Numbered from the stretch's first letter, positions 55,974 to 64,000 are shown. The stretch: DNA of 64,000 nucleotides from Arthrobacter sp. UNC362MFTsu5.1 (GCF_000685965.1 NZ_JMLE01000016.1:43240-107239); one strand, 5' to 3'. A program made the numbers and translations. The notes: generated from the letters alone by a model not told the origin.

Positions 55974-56900
55974 GTGGACACCCCCGAACTTCCCGCAGCC
56001 CTCGCTGGCGCGGCCCACGGCTTCGGCCGCTACCTTGAACATGAACGCGCCAGGTCGCCCCACACAGTTCGTGCCTACCTGTCCGACGTCCACAGCCTGT
56101 TGTCGGCCGCCGCTGCCGACGGGGCCACCGACCTCGACGGGATCGAACTGGCCACCCTGCGGCGCTGGCTCGGCACGCAGAGCGAAGCTGGCATGTCCCG
56201 TTCCACACTGGCGCGGCGGGCAGCCACCGCACGGTCCTTCACCGCCTGGGCAGTCCGTGAAGAGCTCCTCGATGCCGACCCTGCGCTTCGCCTGAAGGCG
56301 CCGAAGCGGGACAAATCCCTGCCCGGCGTTCTGCACCAGCAACAGGTTGTCCGTGTCCTGGACGGGCTGCAGGCTGCTGCAGAAGACGGCGGTGCCCTCG
56401 CCCTTCGAGACCGCGCCATGGTGGAGTTGCTGTACGCCACCGGTGTCCGGGTGGGGGAGCTGGCAGGGCTGGACGTTGACGATCTCGACCCCGACCGGCG
56501 GACACTGAAGGTGCTCGGCAAGGGCAACAAGGAACGGACGGTGCCCTACGGGCTCCCGGCCGCTGTCGCTGTCGACGACTGGCTGCGACGCGGACGGCCA
56601 CTGCTGGCCGCCGAGGGGAGCGGTCCGGCACTCTTCCTGGGGGTCCGGGGCCGCAGGGTGGACCAACGGCAGGTTCGCGCGGTGGTGAAGGACCTGCTCG
56701 ATGCGCTGGGCGACACCGCTGCCACCGGTCCGCACGCACTCCGGCACTCCGCGGCCACCCATTTGCTCGACGGCGGAGCCGATCTTAGGGCCGTGCAGGA
56801 AATCCTCGGCCACAGCAGCCTGGCCACCACGCAGATCTACACCCACGTCTCGGTGGACCGGCTCCGGCGAAGCTACCAGCAGGCGCACCCGCGCGCGTGA
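55974..56900 (+). CDS. xerC: Tyrosine recombinase XerC
   Basis: Site-specific recombinase that resolves chromosome dimers at dif. The 308-residue protein has an N-terminal SAM-like domain (HERARSPHTVRAYLSDV). Catalytic residues are Arg in YATGVRVGEL, HxxR in HALRHSAATHL, and His/Tyr in GHSSLATTQIYTHV, where Tyr is the nucleophile. I chose the GTG at 55974; a TTG inside the end of dprA is the alternative. Its position after dprA is usual. Confidence 0.92.
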   Translation: MDTPELPAALAGAAHGFGRYLEHERARSPHTVRAYLSDVHSLLSAAAADGATDLDGIELATLRRWLGTQSEAGMSRSTLARRAATARSFTAWAVREELLDADPALRLKAPKRDKSLPGVLHQQQVVRVLDGLQAAAEDGGALALRDRAMVELLYATGVRVGELAGLDVDDLDPDRRTLKVLGKGNKERTVPYGLPAAVAVDDWLRRGRPLLAAEGSGPALFLGVRGRRVDQRQVRAVVKDLLDALGDTAATGPHALRHSAATHLLDGGADLRAVQEILGHSSLATTQIYTHVSVDRLRRSYQQAHPRA

Positions 56901-56958
56901 AATTTCCCGGCCGCTTCCGGCGCGCCGAATTGCACTGGCGTAATTAGGCGGGGTACGG

Positions 56959-57040
56959 CACAATAAGACTCATGCCCGGCAACTATCAAGTCAGGCTTGA
57001 AGCTCGCCCTCAAGCGGTTTCAGGCATCGGCCGGCACTAA
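56959..57040 (+). promoter_or_regulatory. Candidate -10 box and leaderless upstream ORF of DUF3145
   Basis: CACAAT (56959-56964) is followed after 7 nt by ATG (56972), so transcription could begin at the start codon of a 22-codon ORF (MPGNYQVRLEARP to GIGRH) ending at 57040, about 105 nt before DUF3145. A GCTTGA-N9-TCAAGC stem lies inside the ORF. No good -35 is seen. Confidence 0.3.
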
Positions 57041-57147
57041 TTTCATAGCTTTGCAGGGACCACCGGCAGCATGCGGACCCGGCGCGGCAGACACACATCC
57101 AGGCAGAGGTCGTTGGGGAAGACGTACCTACAGCTATGGAGGATGGA

Positions 57148-57651
57148 ATGTCTGTTGCAATGACCCGCGGTGTCTTGTTCGTTCACTCGGCCCCGACCGC
57201 CCTGTGCCCCCACGTTGAGTGGGCCATCGGGTCGGTCGTGGACAAGCGGACGGACCTTGAGTGGACTGCTCAGCCTGCTGCGCCCGGAATGTTCCGTTCG
57301 GAACTGTCCTGGACCGGCACCCCGGGCACCGGCGCGCTACTGGCGTCCGCCCTGCGCGGCTGGGCGCATCTTCGCTATGAGGTCACGGAAGAGCCCAGCC
57401 AGGGCGTTGACGGCGGCCGGTGGTCGCACACTCCGGAGCTGGGAATCTTCCACGCCGTCACCGACGTACACGGCAACATCATGGTCTCCGAGGACCGCAT
57501 CCGTTACGCCTACGAATCCGGCGCCGGCGACCCGTCCGCCGTCTACCACGAGCTGTCACTTGCGCTCGGCGAAGCCTGGGACGAAGAGCTGGAGCCCTTC
57601 AGGCACGCGGCCGAGGGCGCACCCGTGCGCTGGCTGCACCAGGTGGGCTGA
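57148..57651 (+). CDS. DUF3145 family protein
   Basis: A 167-residue actinobacterial DUF3145 protein: the CPHVEWA segment near the N-terminus and RWSHTPELGIFHA in the middle are characteristic. The function is unknown. Genomically it often neighbours the fatty-acid operon, as here (convergent with fabF). I chose the ATG at 57148, 4 codons after another ATG, because GGAGG (57139-57143) then has normal spacing. A bidirectional terminator follows. Confidence 0.88.
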   Translation: MSVAMTRGVLFVHSAPTALCPHVEWAIGSVVDKRTDLEWTAQPAAPGMFRSELSWTGTPGTGALLASALRGWAHLRYEVTEEPSQGVDGGRWSHTPELGIFHAVTDVHGNIMVSEDRIRYAYESGAGDPSAVYHELSLALGEAWDEELEPFRHAAEGAPVRWLHQVG

Positions 57652-57682
57652 CCGGCCCCCGCCTTGCTACACCCTCCATAAT

Positions 57683-57718
57683 GCAAGAGGCCCCCGCCGG
57701 ACGGCAGGGGCCTCTTGC
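57683..57718. terminator. Bidirectional terminator between DUF3145 and fabF
   Basis: A 16-bp stem with one mismatch (57683-57698 with 57703-57718, core GCAAGAGGCCCC) and a GGAC loop between convergent genes. Confidence 0.82.
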
Positions 57719-57736
57719 GATTGCCAGCGGGGGACG

Positions 57737-58975
57737 TTAGATGCTGCGGACTGCAATCACGGCATTGTGGCCGCCGAACCCGAACGAGTTGCTCAGTGCC
57801 ACGATGTTGCCGGCGGGCAGGTCGCGGGCAGTCTTGGTGACGACGTCGAGCGGGATCTCCGGGTCCTGGTTTTCCAGGTTGATGGTCACCGGCGCCTTGC
57901 GTTCGTAGACGGCCAGCACGGTCAGCACGGCCTCTACGGCGCCCGAGGCACCCAGCAGGTGGCCCATCTGAGACTTCGTCGCGGAGACCGCAACATTGTC
58001 GACGTGCGCCCCAAGGGCGGCGCGAAGGGCGGTGTATTCCGGCTTGTCACCCACGGGCGTGGACGTCGCATGTGCGTTGACATGGACCACTTCCTCGGGC
58101 TGGATCCGGCCGTCGAACATGGCCGCCTTCAGGGCGCGGGTGGCGCCCAGGCCCTGCGGGTCCGGGGCGGTGATGTGATAGGCGTCTGCCGTCACGGACG
58201 TTCCGGCCAGCTCGCCGTAGATCCGGGCTCCGCGGGCCAGCGCATGTTCCTCGGCCTCGATGACCAGGGCGCCGGCGCCTTCACCCATGACGAAGCCGTC
58301 GCGGCCCGTGTCGTAGGGGCGCGAGGCGTGCTCGGGATCGTCGTTGCGGCGGGACAGAGCCTGCATCGAGGCGAATGCGGCAATGGGCATGGGGTGGATC
58401 GCCGCTTCGGCGCCACCGCAGACCACGACGTCTGCCTTGCCGGAACGGATCAGGTCCAGGCCGAGGTGCAGGGCTTCGGTGCCTGACGCGCAGGCGGACA
58501 CCGGAGTGTGCGCACCGGCACGGGCGCCAAGGTCGAGGCTTACCGCTGCTGCCACGCCATTGGGCATCAGCATGGGCACGGTCATCGGCAGGACGCGGCG
58601 CGGGCCTTTCTCGCGTAGCGTGTCCCACGCGTCCAGCAGGGTCCATACGCCGCCGATACCCGTGGCGAAAGCCACGGCCAGACGGTCGTGGTCCACTTCG
58701 GTAATGCCGGAGTCGGCCCAGGCTTCGCGGGCGGCCACGACGCCGAACTGCGTGGACGGGTCCATGCGCTTGGCTTCGACGCGGCTCAGGACGTCCAGGG
58801 CGGGAGTGGAGGCGCGGGCTGCGAAGTGGACGGGCAGTTCATACTTCGCTACCCAGTCGTCCTCGAGCGTGCGTGCGCCGGAGACGCCCTTCAGCGCGTT
58901 ATTCCACATTGTGGGGACATCGCCGCCAATGGGCGTGGTGGCACCCAGACCGGTAATGACTACTTTGCGTGCCAT
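57737..58975 (-). CDS. fabF: Beta-ketoacyl-ACP synthase II
   Basis: Elongating condensing enzyme of FAS II. The 412-residue thiolase-fold protein has the catalytic triad Cys in SACASGTEAL, His in VNAHATSTPVGD and His in SNSFGFGGHN. The ATG at 58975 gives MARKVVITGLG, the normal start; a longer frame to 59053 is not supported. It is the last gene of the fasR-fabD-fabH-acpP-fabF unit. Confidence 0.96.
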   Translation of the reverse strand: MARKVVITGLGATTPIGGDVPTMWNNALKGVSGARTLEDDWVAKYELPVHFAARASTPALDVLSRVEAKRMDPSTQFGVVAAREAWADSGITEVDHDRLAVAFATGIGGVWTLLDAWDTLREKGPRRVLPMTVPMLMPNGVAAAVSLDLGARAGAHTPVSACASGTEALHLGLDLIRSGKADVVVCGGAEAAIHPMPIAAFASMQALSRRNDDPEHASRPYDTGRDGFVMGEGAGALVIEAEEHALARGARIYGELAGTSVTADAYHITAPDPQGLGATRALKAAMFDGRIQPEEVVHVNAHATSTPVGDKPEYTALRAALGAHVDNVAVSATKSQMGHLLGASGAVEAVLTVLAVYERKAPVTINLENQDPEIPLDVVTKTARDLPAGNIVALSNSFGFGGHNAVIAVRSI

Positions 58976-59063
58976 GGGATCACTCTCTATCGGTGCGCAT
59001 GCCGAGTCCGGGAAATGCCTGGCCGGGGATGCGTGGGGAAAACTTGGGGTCATTCAGCGGTGT

Positions 59064-59098
59064 CCGGTCCGGAACGCTGGAACAGCGCCCCGGACCGG
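59064..59098 (-). other. Two-tier hairpin between acpP and fabF
   Basis: A perfect 9-bp outer stem CCGGTCCGG (59064-59072) / CCGGACCGG (59090-59098), a 2x2 internal loop, and a 5-bp inner stem CGCTG/CAGCG with a GAA loop. It starts about 36 nt after the acpP stop and lacks a T run, so it looks more like an mRNA-stabilising or attenuating structure than a full terminator. Confidence 0.75.
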
Positions 59099-59133
59099 CT
59101 ACCGGATTCGGCCGTTGCCGGCAGGAGCCAGGA

Positions 59134-59379
59134 CTAGGCCTGTGCGTCAGCGATGAAGCTGACAGCGTCACCGACGGTCTTGAGGTTCTTGACCTCTTCG
59201 TCCGGGATGCGCACGCCGAACTTTTCCTCAGCGTTGACCACGATGGTCATCATGGAGATGGAGTCGATGTCCAGGTCCTCGGTGAAGGACTTGTCCAGCT
59301 CGACGGCTTCGGTGGCGAGGCCGGTTTCTTCGTTGACGATTTCAGCCAGGCCGGCCAGGATCTCTTCGTTGCTAGCCAT
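59134..59379 (-). CDS. acpP: Acyl carrier protein
   Basis: An 81-residue carrier of FAS II. The 4'-phosphopantetheine attachment Ser lies in DLDIDSISMM (DSIS instead of the classical DSLD). It is acidic and helical as expected. AAGGAG precedes the ATG. Hairpins lie on both sides of the gene within the operon. Confidence 0.97.
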   Translation of the reverse strand: MASNEEILAGLAEIVNEETGLATEAVELDKSFTEDLDIDSISMMTIVVNAEEKFGVRIPDEEVKNLKTVGDAVSFIADAQA

Positions 59380-59403
59380 TGATGGCTCCTTTTCTTGTTG
59401 TTG

Positions 59404-59448
59404 CCGGCAGGTGCTGCCGGAAATGATTCAAGCCGCGATTACGGCTTG
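59404..59448 (-). other. Two hairpins in the acpP leader
   Basis: CCGGCAG/CTGCCGG (59404-59420, 3-nt loop) and CAAGCCG/CGGCTTG (59429-59448 region, 6-nt loop) lie in the 122-nt fabH-acpP spacer, upstream of the acpP AAGGAG (59389-59394). Confidence 0.75.
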
Positions 59449-59501
59449 GTTCGCGAATCCGTGCTTTTCAGAACGTATTCAGTTGTGGGTAAAGGGTTCG
59501 G

Positions 59502-60563
59502 CTACGGGAGCACTATGACCTGGGCACCGAACACCAGTCCGGCGCCAAATCCGATCTGCAGGGCGAGTCCGCCGCTGAGTTCGGGGTTTTCCTGGAGCAG
59601 GCGGTGGGTGGCAAGCGGAATGGAGGCCGCGGACGTGTTTCCGGCTTCGGCAATGTCCCGGGCCACTTTGACGGTCTCCGGAAGCTTGAGCTTCTTGACC
59701 ATCTCGTCGATGATGCGCATGTTGGCCTGGTGGGGGATGAAGGCTGCGAGGTCTTCGGCCGAAATCCCGGCCGCGTCCAAGGCTTGCTGGGCAACTTTGG
59801 CCATCTCCCACACAGCCCAGCGGAAGACAGTCTGGCCGTCCTGGCGCAGGGTGGGCCAGATGGCGGCGTCGGTAACCTCGGCCTCTTCGGTGCTCAGCGC
59901 CCCTGACTTGTTCGCGGCAAGGGCAAGCTCACGGACGTCGAGCAGGGAATGCGTCATGCCGATCGCGTCCCACTTGCTGCCGTCCGAACCCCAGACCGAC
60001 GGGCCGATGCCCGGAATGTCGGAGGGGCCGATCACGACGGCGCCGGCGCCGTCGCCCAGCAGGAACGAAATCGTGCGTTCAGTGTTGTCGATGACGTCCG
60101 AAAGCTTCTCGGCGCCCACCACGAGCACATAGTCGGCTGCGCCGGAACGGACCAGCGCGTCGCCCTGCGCGATGCCGTAGCAGTAGCCGGCACACGCAGC
60201 GGAGATGTCGAAGGCCGGAGCGGGTGTGGCCCCAATCCGGTCCGCCAGGCTGGCAGCAGCTGAGGGCGTCGCATACGGATGCGTCACAGTGGACACGATC
60301 ACGGCGCCCAGCTGGCTGGCCTCGATGCCCGCTTTCGCCAGGGCTTCGCGGGCCGCGCCTTCAGCCATGTCAATGACACTGACGTCTGCGGGAGCCCGGT
60401 GACGGGTTACGATGCCGGTGCGCTGCCGGATCCATTCATCCGAGGAATCAATCCACTGGCAGACGTCTTCGTTGGTGACGATGACGTCTGGCCGGTAAGC
60501 ACCGAGTCCGAGGATGCGGGTGTGTTCGCGCAGTGGCGCCTGCTTGAGTGCGGGAGCGCTCAT
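59502..60563 (-). CDS. fabH: Beta-ketoacyl-ACP synthase III
   Basis: Starts FAS II by condensing a CoA primer with malonyl-ACP. The 353-residue protein has the triad Cys in SAACAGYCYG, His in IPHQANMRI and Asn in AEAGNTSAAS. Its ATG overlaps the fabD stop (ATGA). Actinobacterial FabH often prefers branched primers; the pocket residues were not analysed. Confidence 0.96.
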   Translation of the reverse strand: MSAPALKQAPLREHTRILGLGAYRPDVIVTNEDVCQWIDSSDEWIRQRTGIVTRHRAPADVSVIDMAEGAAREALAKAGIEASQLGAVIVSTVTHPYATPSAAASLADRIGATPAPAFDISAACAGYCYGIAQGDALVRSGAADYVLVVGAEKLSDVIDNTERTISFLLGDGAGAVVIGPSDIPGIGPSVWGSDGSKWDAIGMTHSLLDVRELALAANKSGALSTEEAEVTDAAIWPTLRQDGQTVFRWAVWEMAKVAQQALDAAGISAEDLAAFIPHQANMRIIDEMVKKLKLPETVKVARDIAEAGNTSAASIPLATHRLLQENPELSGGLALQIGFGAGLVFGAQVIVLP

Positions 60564-61489
60564 GCCTGTCCCTCCAGTTCTGCGAATAGGGCCAGGGCAG
60601 CGGTGAGGTCGTCCGGCGTCTTGACGGCAACGGTCTTGACCCCGGGCATGCCCCGCTTGGCGAGTCCGGCCAGGGTTCCGGCCGGTGCAAGTTCGATGAC
60701 TCCGGTGACGCCGCGCTGCACCAGCGTTTCCATGCACAGGTCCCAGCGGACCGGGCGGGAGACCTGGGCGATGAGGCTGCCGACAGCTGCGTCGCCGTCG
60801 GTCACTTCCTGGCCGTCAAAGTTGGACAGGAGCGGCACCTGCGGGTTCCGGGGCTGCAGCGAGGGCTTCAGCGCTTCCAGCGCCGCAACGGCGGGTGACA
60901 TATGCGAGGTGTGGAACGCCCCGGCAACCTTCAACGGGATCACGCGTGCCTTGGCCGGAGGATTCTCCGCGAGGGCCTTGAGCTGTTCGAACGTGCCCGC
61001 CGCGACCGTCTGGCCGGCGCCGTTGACGTTGGCCGGCGTGGCGCCGGCGGCTTCGATGGCGGCCAGTACCTCGGCCGGGTCCCCGCCAACCACGGCACTC
61101 ATGCCGGTGGGGGTGACAGCGGCGGCAGCGGCCATGCTGTTGGCACGCTCCCGGACGAAGGTCATCGCCTCGGTCTCGGTCAGGACTCCGGCAAGCGCCG
61201 ACGCCGTGATCTCGCCGACGGAATGTCCGGCGAGGATGACGGGGAGGGCGCTGAGTTCGACGTCGAACAGAGACTTTGCGGCGACCAGGCCGGCCGCGAC
61301 GATCAGCGGCTGCGCCACCGCCGTGTCCTTGATGGTTTCCTCATCCGACGTGGTGCCGTGTGCGGTGAGGTCGATGCCTGCTATTTCACTGAGGGAGGCC
61401 AAATGGCCGGCGACGGGAGGCAGTTCCAGCCAAGGGGCCAGAAAACCAGGGGTCTGGGAGCCCTGTCCAGGGCAGACGATTGCAAGCAC
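60560..61489 (-). CDS. fabD: Malonyl-CoA:ACP transacylase
   Basis: Loads malonyl groups on ACP. The 309-residue protein has the GQGSQ N-terminal motif, catalytic Ser in AGHSVGEITA, and a conserved Arg in TFVRERANSM. I chose the GTG at 61489, which gives VLAIVCPGQGSQ as in other FabD proteins; a GTG at 61546 would add 19 residues. GGAAAG precedes it. It follows fasR, with a dyad operator in the 87-nt gap. Confidence 0.95.
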   Translation of the reverse strand: MLAIVCPGQGSQTPGFLAPWLELPPVAGHLASLSEIAGIDLTAHGTTSDEETIKDTAVAQPLIVAAGLVAAKSLFDVELSALPVILAGHSVGEITASALAGVLTETEAMTFVRERANSMAAAAAVTPTGMSAVVGGDPAEVLAAIEAAGATPANVNGAGQTVAAGTFEQLKALAENPPAKARVIPLKVAGAFHTSHMSPAVAALEALKPSLQPRNPQVPLLSNFDGQEVTDGDAAVGSLIAQVSRPVRWDLCMETLVQRGVTGVIELAPAGTLAGLAKRGMPGVKTVAVKTPDDLTAALALFAELEGQA

Positions 61490-61555
61490 GTATCCAGCTT
61501 TCCAAATTACCGCGTGATTCTCGGTGTATTCATGCACCAAGCTCACTGGGTCAGT

Positions 61556-61572
61556 TTGTAGGAAGTCTACAA
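61556..61572. promoter_or_regulatory. Candidate FasR operator upstream of fabD
   Basis: A perfect 6-bp dyad TTGTAG-N5-CTACAA (61556-61572), 67-83 nt upstream of the fabD start. A near-identical element with the same spacer length precedes fasR. The position is compatible with an activator site; FasR of Streptomyces activates the fab operon. Confidence 0.6.
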
Positions 61573-61576
61573 CGGT

Positions 61577-62821
61577 TCAGTTGCCGTTCCGGGACGTCTG
61601 GCGTTCGGTGGGCGCCTTGGGCGGCACGGAAAGCCGTCCCACCACAAGGGCCGCCTGCAGCACAAATGCCTCCCGGGGGAGCAGCGGATCCCAGCCGGTG
61701 ACGTCACAAACGCGCTTGAGCCGGTAGCGGACGGTGTTGGCGTGCACAAAGAGCTCACGCGCCGTCGCTTCGAGCGAGTGTCCAAGTTCGAGATAAGTGC
61801 CCAGGGTCTCCACCAGTCCGTTGGACGCGGCAATCAACGGCCGGTAGATGTTCTTGATGAGGGACCGGCGTGCGGCGTCGTCCCCGGAGATCACCCGCTC
61901 CGGCAGCAGGTCGTCAGCCGCCACCGGGCGCGGCGCCGAGGGCCAGGCCCGCGCCGCGGTCAGCCCTGCAAAGGCGGACTGAGCCGAACTGCTGGCTTCC
62001 AGCAGGGATCCCGCTTCCGGCCCGTAGACAACAGGGCCCGGGGCGAAAAGTTCGCTGAGCTTCAGGTAGGCGCTCTCCCGGTCCTGGACTCCGCCAAGGA
62101 TCAGGATCAGGCGGTCCCCCTGGATCCCCACCAGCGCGTCCTCGGCGAACCTGCCGGCGGTCCGGCGCAGCTCGCTGACGTAGCTGGCGCTGGGTTCCGA
62201 CGGCGAATTGCCCACCATGACGGTAAATCGCTCCTGTGCTTTCCAGCCAAGGGCGGCAATCCGCGACCGCAGGGCATCGGTGTTTTCGCCGCGCAGGATG
62301 GCGTCAACAATCAGCGCCTCGAGGCGGGTGTCCCAGGAACCCCTGGACTCGGCTGCCCGGGCATAGACATCGGCGGCGGCAAAGGCCACTTCCCGTGAAT
62401 AGCGGAGCACGGCTTCCCGCAGCGCAGGCTGGTCCGCCTCCGGCGCGATGACTGGCACCTGGTCCTCCACCACCTCCACCACGATCCGGATGAGCTGGAG
62501 CGCCTTCTGCAGGCTGATGGAGCGGGTCAGCTCGGTGGGGGCGGTCCCGAAAACATCCGTGAGGATCCATGACGGCGAGCTGGGCCGCTCGTACCAGGTC
62601 ACAAACGCGGCGATGCCGTTCTGGGCCACCATGCCGAGGGCAGACCGCTCATCGGAACTGAGCCGCCCGTACCAGGGCAGCGATTTTTCGAGCTGTCGCA
62701 TGGTGGTGGTGGACAACTGCCCCACGCTGGCCCGGAGTTTCTTCAGCGTCTGGGTTTTTTCCGGCGTCAGGGCGCGGGAGGCCGGCTTGCGCTTTGCGGG
62801 AGTGGGGGTTGGCTCTGCCAT
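61577..62821 (-). CDS. fasR: PucR-type regulator of fatty acid synthesis (FasR)
   Basis: A 414-residue CdaR/PucR-type regulator. The C-terminal helix-turn-helix ELGHSLEATARELFVHANTVRYRLKRV (seen in parts HANTVRYRLKR) binds DNA. The central GGDEF-like region and N-terminal domain sense an effector. In Streptomyces coelicolor the gene in this position, FasR, activates fabD-fabH-acpP-fabF. I chose the ATG at 62821; a TATGCT -10 lies 6 nt upstream, so the mRNA is probably leaderless. A FasR-like dyad at 62858-62874 suggests autoregulation. Confidence 0.85.
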   Translation of the reverse strand: MAEPTPTPAKRKPASRALTPEKTQTLKKLRASVGQLSTTTMRQLEKSLPWYGRLSSDERSALGMVAQNGIAAFVTWYERPSSPSWILTDVFGTAPTELTRSISLQKALQLIRIVVEVVEDQVPVIAPEADQPALREAVLRYSREVAFAAADVYARAAESRGSWDTRLEALIVDAILRGENTDALRSRIAALGWKAQERFTVMVGNSPSEPSASYVSELRRTAGRFAEDALVGIQGDRLILILGGVQDRESAYLKLSELFAPGPVVYGPEAGSLLEASSSAQSAFAGLTAARAWPSAPRPVAADDLLPERVISGDDAARRSLIKNIYRPLIAASNGLVETLGTYLELGHSLEATARELFVHANTVRYRLKRVCDVTGWDPLLPREAFVLQAALVVGRLSVPPKAPTERQTSRNGN

Positions 62822-62827
62822 GCATCG

Positions 62828-62874
62828 AGCATACGGTGCGCGCCGGCCAAGCTCCATTTGTGCAAAGGCTACAA
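62828..62874 (-). promoter_or_regulatory. fasR promoter with FasR-like dyad
   Basis: On the minus strand, TATGCT (62833-62828) lies 6 nt before the ATG. The dyad TTGTGC-N5-CTACAA (62858-62874) is centred about 45 nt upstream of the expected start and matches the fabD element at 10 of 12 arm positions with the same spacer length. Confidence 0.5.
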
Positions 62875-62901
62875 CTCGATTTGCGCTGCGTCACAAACGC
62901 C

Positions 62902-62952
62902 GAGAGCACAACGGCGACGAGAGTACAACGACGCCGGGAGCACAACGACGAC
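62902..62952. repeat. Three tandem 17-bp repeats
   Basis: Units at 62902, 62919 and 62936 share GAGAGCACAACGACGAC with two or three changes each. They lie between the fasR promoter and the aceE terminator. Confidence 0.75.
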
Positions 62953-62990
62953 GGCGGCCCCCGCCTTGTGGTGGGGACCGCCGCCGTCGT
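62946..62990 (-). terminator. Probable aceE terminator hairpin
   Basis: A stem ACGACGGCGG (62948-62957) / CCGCCGTCGT (62981-62990) with a further GC-rich inner part. It starts 18 nt after the aceE stop on the minus strand. No T run follows. Confidence 0.65.
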
Positions 62991-63007
62991 GATTCACTGC
63001 GTCCGGA

Positions 63008-64000
63008 TCAGGATTCGCCGCCGGCGTTTCCTGTGGAGCCGGCATTGACGTTGTTCAGCCGGTACTTCTCAATCGCCTGGGCGGGAGCCTGGGCGTCCAC
63101 TTCGCTGCGGCGGGCCAGCATCTCGAGGGAACGGACCACGATGGAGTGGATGTCGTTCTTGAAGAAGCGGCGGGCCGCGGCGCGGGTGTCGGAGAAGCCG
63201 AAGCCGTCCGCGCCGAGCGAGGCGAACTCGTTCGGGAGGTACTGGCGGATCTGGTCCGGGACGGCCTTCATGTAGTCCGTGACCGCCACGATGGGGCCGG
63301 TGGCACCTTCGAGCTGTGCTGTCACGAACGGAACCCGTGCCGGCTGGCCGGGGTTGAGGAACGCGTCCTCTTCCGCTGCCATGGCGTCGCGGCGCAGTTC
63401 GTTCCAGGACGTGACGGACCAGACGTCGGCGGAGACGCCCCAGTCCTCGGCCAGGAGGCGCTGGGCTTCCAGCGCCCACGGCACCGAAACGCCCGAGGCC
63501 AGGATCTGCGTGCGGGGGCCGTCGATCTTGGCCGGTGCAAGCAGGTAAATGCCCTTGATCACGCCTTCAACGTCCAGGTCCTCCGGCTCGGCCGGCTGGG
63601 TGATGGGTTCGTTGTAGACGGTGATGTAGTACATCAGGTTGCGGTCGGTCGAATCCGGTCCGTACATGCGTTCGATGCCGTCGCGGACGATGTGGCCCAT
63701 TTCGTAGCCGTAGGCGGGGTCGTAGGTGACCACTGCCGGGTTGGTGGCGGCGAGGATGGGGGAGTGGCCGTCGGCGTGCTGGAGTCCTTCGCCGGTGAGG
63801 GTGGTCCGTCCTGCGGTGGCGCCGATGATGAAGCCGCGGGTCATTTGGTCCGCGGCTGCCCAGAAGGCGTCGCCGGTGCGCTGGAAGCCGAACATGGAGT
63901 AGAACACGTAGACCGGGATCAGCGGCACGCCGTGGGTGGCGTAGGCGGTGCCGGCGGCGGTGAAGGCTGCGACGGCGCCGGCTTCGTTGATGCCGGGGTG
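63008..64000 (-). CDS. aceE: Pyruvate dehydrogenase E1 component (C-terminal part, cut by window)
   Basis: The frame is open to base 64000, so only the last 330 residues are present. They match the homodimeric AceE type of E1: [24 protein letters not shown], the [17 protein letters not shown] motif and YITVYNEPI. The enzyme decarboxylates pyruvate with thiamine diphosphate to feed acetyl-CoA to the fatty acid operon downstream. The C-terminus ends in a Gly/Asn-rich tail. Confidence 0.95.
   Translation of the reverse strand, partial: HPGINEAGAVAAFTAAGTAYATHGVPLIPVYVFYSMFGFQRTGDAFWAAADQMTRGFIIGATAGRTTLTGEGLQHADGHSPILAATNPAVVTYDPAYGYEMGHIVRDGIERMYGPDSTDRNLMYYITVYNEPITQPAEPEDLDVEGVIKGIYLLAPAKIDGPRTQILASGVSVPWALEAQRLLAEDWGVSADVWSVTSWNELRRDAMAAEEDAFLNPGQPARVPFVTAQLEGATGPIVAVTDYMKAVPDQIRQYLPNEFASLGADGFGFSDTRAAARRFFKNDIHSIVVRSLEMLARRSEVDAQAPAQAIEKYRLNNVNAGSTGNAGGES

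Overview
The window is a high-GC actinobacterial chromosome segment, most likely from Arthrobacter/Pseudarthrobacter or a close Micrococcaceae relative. The evidence is the gene order (leuCD-murA-plsC-gpsA-ddl-thiL-recG-rsmD-coaD-rpmF-rnc-mutM-smc-ftsY-ffh-rpsP-rimM-trmD-rplS-lepB-rnhB-dprA-xerC-fab operon-aceE), the frequent GTG/TTG starts, and actinobacterial marker families (DUF3515, DUF2469, DUF3145, a PucR-type FasR). The assignment rests on gene content and order only; no database search was run. There are about 60 genes, no tRNA, rRNA, CRISPR array or insertion sequence that I can see, and both window edges cut a gene (a membrane GTPase on the left, aceE on the right).

Layout. 0-2 kb: partial GTPase and a DUF1697 gene. 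2-9.5 kb: leucine branch (IclR regulator divergent from leuC-leuD), then envelope and phospholipid genes murA-plsC-gpsA-ddl. 9.5-15 kb: DUF3515 lipoprotein, thiL, DAK2 protein, recG, rsmD. 15-18 kb: a minus-strand trio (SDR, DapC-like aminotransferase, spermidine-synthase-like protein) inserted before coaD. 18-21 kb: DUF177-rpmF-rnc-mutM. 21.2-29.3 kb: an accessory block between mutM and smc with a Pro/Ala-rich membrane-anchored protein, an MFS transporter, a TolB-like propeller and a 1589-residue secreted multidomain protein (dimethylformamidase-beta-like domain followed by four DUF4082 and three Ig-like modules). 29.6-41 kb: smc, ftsY, an MFS gene, amt-glnK, a zwf paralogue, ffh. 41-46.6 kb: hydrolase, thiC with a TPP riboswitch, amidohydrolase, a two-domain VOC dioxygenase and an unrecognised protein. 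46.7-56.9 kb: rpsP-khpA, rimM-trmD, rplS, two signal peptidases, rnhB, DUF2469, a 36-residue Cys/His mini-protein, yraN-yifB-dprA-xerC. 57-62.9 kb: DUF3145 and the minus-strand FAS II operon fasR-fabD-fabH-acpP-fabF. 63-64 kb: the 3' part of aceE.

How the genes work together. Protein targeting and export is represented by FtsY, Ffh and two signal peptidases. Translation is represented by L32, S16, L19, RimM, TrmD, RsmD and KhpA. Lipid synthesis is represented by the FAS II operon, plsC and gpsA, fed by pyruvate dehydrogenase.

The observations I would check first are: (1) matching dyads of the form TTGTNN-N5-CTACAA upstream of both fabD and fasR, likely the FasR operator; (2) a GlnR-like array with an 11-bp period between a divergent MFS gene and amt-glnK; (3) short tandem repeats of 13-17 bp that recur at gene borders, with four copies in front of smc and six between glnK and zwf; (4) acpP bracketed by strong hairpins; (5) several genes whose -10 box lies 6-7 nt from the start codon and are therefore probably leaderless, including both local regulators and possible upstream ORFs; (6) a probable AUU start for the DUF177 protein; (7) the giant DUF4082 protein and its accessory neighbourhood.
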